Shown here one piece after another: positions 35,847 to 37,722 of a DNA stretch of 37,722 nucleotides (position 1 is the first letter of the stretch; each line of letters opens with the position of its first letter). Below the pieces are notes generated by a model that did no database searches, was not told the DNA's origin, and saw only the letters and a list, made by a program, of their open reading frames with translations. Position numbers and translations under genes: made by a program. The DNA comes from Bacillus pseudomycoides (GTDB taxonomy: Bacteria; Bacillota; Bacilli; Bacillales; Bacillaceae_G): NCBI RefSeq assembly GCF_002582035.1, contig NZ_NUQE01000035.1, positions 1-37,722 of the forward strand. Direction: 5' to 3'.

Positions 35847-36500
35847 ATGACAATTATCGATAAATTAAAACTAAATAAATTCACAAATATGGCTGTAATC
35901 AATCAACCAAGCGACTATGATGTCTTTACTGAACAAATGACTACCTTTTCTAAAGATCATGATGCTATTTTCATTTTTGTAGAAACAATTGATGAGATGG
36001 TTACACATACACAATTTATCATTAACAATGAACAGCTTTTACTTGAGAAAGGTTATGTATTTTTCGCATATCCGAAAAAAGGGAATACTCGTTATAAAAC
36101 CTTTATTCACAGAGATGAAATGTTTCCAGCAATGAACGTTGGAGAGGATGGATATGTAGGTAATAGCGATATTAAGTTCGCGCGTATGGTAAGTATGGAT
36201 GATGTTTTCACTGTTGTTGGTTTAAAACGTGAAAAAAAGAAAGCAAAGAGAACACCGAGTGCCAGCCAGTGCGTTGCGGATTATGAGGACAATGTTAAGG
36301 ACGTGGAAGCATTATTAGCCGATCATCCAAATGAACTTAAGTTTTACCAAAGCTTAACACCTGGATATCAAAAAGACTGGGCACGTCACATATTCTCGGC
36401 GAAGCAACAACAAACACGCGATAAGCGTCAGCAACAAATGGTTGATATCCTTTCACAAGGGTACAAAACACTCGATTTGTTCCGTCGGAAGAAGAAGTAA
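35847..36500 (+). CDS. YdeI/OmdA-like protein
   Basis: A 217-residue soluble protein. The C-terminal ~60 residues (ADHPNELKFYQSLTPGYQKDWARHIFSAKQQQTRDKRQQQMVDIL) match the OmdA/YdeI pattern (a 'PGYxKxW...AKxxxTRxxR' helix bundle), which some annotations call bacteriocin-protection-like without clear function. The N-terminal part (residues 1-110) is an alpha/beta domain I do not recognise, joined through a Lys-rich linker (KREKKKAKRTPSASQ). The start at 35847 has AAGGAG 7-8 bases upstream; the ATG at 35832 overlaps it. Ends in a Lys/Arg-rich tail. Confidence 0.65.
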   Translation: MTIIDKLKLNKFTNMAVINQPSDYDVFTEQMTTFSKDHDAIFIFVETIDEMVTHTQFIINNEQLLLEKGYVFFAYPKKGNTRYKTFIHRDEMFPAMNVGEDGYVGNSDIKFARMVSMDDVFTVVGLKREKKKAKRTPSASQCVADYEDNVKDVEALLADHPNELKFYQSLTPGYQKDWARHIFSAKQQQTRDKRQQQMVDILSQGYKTLDLFRRKKK

Positions 36501-36568
36501 AGAAGAAGAAGAAGATGACTGTAGCTGAATAAGTGAATTTGCTAGTTTTTTGATGTGTAATGATGCAT

Positions 36569-36604
36569 AAAATAGCGTTCTATCTATTGATAGAACGCTA
36601 TTTT
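36569..36604. terminator. Bidirectional terminator
   Basis: A perfect 16-bp stem (AAAATAGCGTTCTATC with GATAGAACGCTATTTT) around a TATT loop, between the YdeI-like gene and the convergent exosporium-like gene. Confidence 0.9.
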
Positions 36605-36645
36605 ACCGTAAACTATGATTCCGGCTGCTGCACAAATAAATTTTA

Positions 36646-37083
36646 CTAGCTAAGCTTCTCAATAGTTAATGATGCAGCATTAATTTTTTGTCCGTTTAGA
36701 ATTGGTAGTAACGCATCTGTAGTGGATCCTATATTTCTAAGTTGTAGTTTTGAACGTTTGGGAATATGGATAATAGCTTGTCCAGTAAGCATCAGACTCG
36801 CTCCATCTACTAGTCTTTGTATACCATAATTAGTAAGTCGCCCACGTACTAAAGAATCATTTAAAATTAAACCATATACTGAACTAGAAGCAGGACCATC
36901 AATTAATAATATAAATTCGATTTTATAGTCTCCTGATTTAGGAATTATTAGGGTGTCACTAGGTGGGGTAAACACGACATGATTTAATGGACCGTTTCTA
37001 TTAAACTTTATGTTTGCACCTGATTTGACTTCTATAGGTTTGGAACCCACAAGTGTAACGTAACCATAGGCTGGCTTCGACAT
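36646..37083 (-). CDS. ExsF/BxpB-like jelly-roll exosporium protein
   Basis: A 145-residue beta-rich protein. Its start AYGYVTLVGSKPIEVKSGANIKFNRNGPLNHVVF, the IPKSGDYKIEFILLIDG strand pair, and the end LPILNGQKINAASLTIEKLS are laid out like BxpB/ExsFA and the C-terminal TNF/C1q-like domain of BclA-type glycoproteins, which pack in the B. cereus-group exosporium. There is no collagen-like region or N-terminal exosporium leader, so it is closer to BxpB. The start at 37083 follows AGGAGG by 8 bases; the ATG at 37101 overlaps it. Which layer it serves is inferred. Confidence 0.65.
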   Translation of the reverse strand: MSKPAYGYVTLVGSKPIEVKSGANIKFNRNGPLNHVVFTPPSDTLIIPKSGDYKIEFILLIDGPASSSVYGLILNDSLVRGRLTNYGIQRLVDGASLMLTGQAIIHIPKRSKLQLRNIGSTTDALLPILNGQKINAASLTIEKLS

Positions 37084-37279
37084 TATTGTGCACCTCCTCA
37101 TTTACTATTCTAATTATTGTATGTGATCAAGTTGAAAATGAGTGTATGCTCGTCCCACAAAAATTAATTATGTATATCCTAAGATAAAGCAATACGCCTC
37201 CTATTTCGTTAGTGAAAAGAAGACAAGAAACGACTACTAGCTTAAGCCGGCGCCATCTGCACAGTAGGCGGGTATGGAG

Positions 37280-37320
37280 TTGAACCAATCGGCTCTTATT
37301 GCTTGCGAATAGCGGGCTAA
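37280..37320 (-). repeat. Truncated bcr1 remnant
   Basis: GTTGAACCAATCGG and the left hairpin (TTGCGAATAGCGGG) of bcr1 are present in reverse orientation, as in copy C, but the central stem between them is lost, the terminal hairpin is unrecognisable and the end is degenerate. Confidence 0.6.
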
Positions 37321-37482
37321 AGAAGCGTCAATGTGAATGAACCGGACGAAATACGGCATCATGAAAGGTTGACACGAACAGTATATTTTCTGGTACAAAA
37401 ACTTCAGAGCGATTGCAAGTAATCTCTAAATCTTTGACATAGCGATATTGTTATTCTGAAAATTTATATATAGGTTACTTAG

Positions 37483-37552
37483 AATTGCATAAAATACAGC
37501 ACATAAGATACATAATATAGCATTATAACTTATCTTTAACGGTAGTTAGTCC
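37483..37552 (-). pseudogene. Decayed fragment of an EamA/DMT transporter gene
   Basis: About 45 bases (from GAATTGCATAAAATACAGCA onward) match the gene at 32420 around 32837-32882 with roughly eight mismatches, then continue after a deletion. On the minus strand it still encodes ILCILCAVFYA, against ILCILCALFYA in the intact gene. No start or long frame remains. Confidence 0.65.
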
Positions 37553-37561
37553 GCCTAATTT

Positions 37562-37592
37562 AAAAGGAGAATAAGCTCCTTTATTTTTTTTT
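37562..37592 (+). terminator. Terminator-like hairpin near the right edge
   Basis: AAAGGAG (37563-37569) and CTCCTTT (37576-37582) around 6 bases, followed by ATTTTTTTTT. The gap 37102-37642 holds only this, the bcr1 remnant and the EamA fragment. Confidence 0.6.
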
Positions 37593-37642
37593 AGCATAGC
37601 ATGTAAAAGACTATGAAATATTTATACAAAGTAGGTGGAAAC

Positions 37643-37722
37643 ATGCTATTAGATTCTCAACGTATAGGTTTCCCAGGCATGGGCGGTCTCCTAGGCAGCC
37701 TCCTAGGCAAGGGTAAGGGCGG
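37643..37722 (+). CDS. Start of a Gly/Leu-rich ORF, cut by the right edge
   Basis: AGGTGG lies about 6 bases before an ATG that opens MLLDSQRIGFPGMGGLLGSL, continuing with GKGKG to the edge. The glycine-rich repeat-like N-terminus resembles small spore or membrane-active proteins, but 26 codons are too few to name it. Confidence 0.45.
   Translation, partial: MLLDSQRIGFPGMGGLLGSLLGKGKG

Overview
The window is chromosomal DNA from a Bacillus cereus-group bacterium. The evidence is low GC content, a spore coat/exosporium block in the order cotO - cotZ-like - yjcA followed by yjcD and yjcFGH (an order I recall from B. subtilis), a trpEGDCFBA operon with its own trpG, a Bacillus-type CoA-disulfide reductase with Cys42, exosporium-type proteins at both ends, and several copies of a short element that I recognise as bcr1, a repeat known only from the B. 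cereus group.

Layout. 1-2.1 kb: spore coat genes (cotO cut by the left edge and carrying 45-bp tandem repeats; a cotY/cotZ-family gene; yjcA; a 53-residue Gln-rich ORF). 2.1-6.3 kb: yjcD helicase, yjcG-yjcF pair and yjcH esterase, all on the minus strand. 6.4-9.5 kb: an EamA transporter, a small Big2-domain protein and putP. 9.75-16.9 kb: a sigma-A promoter, two tandem Trp T-boxes and the seven-gene trp operon, whose genes mostly overlap or abut, with a bcr1 copy sitting between the trpA stop and the operon terminator. 17-22.5 kb: L-lactate permease, two tandem zinc-ribbon membrane proteins (the second TcaA-like), and CoA-disulfide reductase. 22.5-24.4 kb: a membrane HEXXH protein, a bcr1 copy, the C-terminal relic of a second CoA-disulfide-reductase-like gene, and an unrecognised 136-residue protein. 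24.6-28.8 kb: odhB and odhA (2-oxoglutarate dehydrogenase). 29.5-36.5 kb: a VC0807-like membrane protein, mqo, a second EamA transporter, two tandem T-boxes (best read as Phe, UUC) in front of an amino-acid permease, and a YdeI/OmdA-like protein. 36.6-37.7 kb: an ExsF/BxpB-like jelly-roll protein, a bcr1 remnant, a decayed EamA fragment and the start of a Gly-rich ORF cut by the right edge.

How parts work together. trp expression should respond to uncharged tRNA-Trp through two serial antitermination decisions. The permease at 34.3 kb has the same double-T-box design with a different specifier, so it is predicted to import the amino acid whose tRNA it senses. OdhAB and Mqo are both TCA-cycle enzymes; LctP and PutP supply lactate and proline as carbon sources.

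I found no clearly new multi-gene system. The most informative non-textbook signals are: the bcr1 copies, whose stems covary and three of which overlap the stop codon of the adjacent gene; the 45-bp repeat array in cotO with a 180-bp higher-order period; the tandem T-boxes in front of the permease; strong non-coding hairpins or operators around odhAB and mqo; and gene relics next to the repeat elements. All family assignments come from reading motifs; no database search was run.
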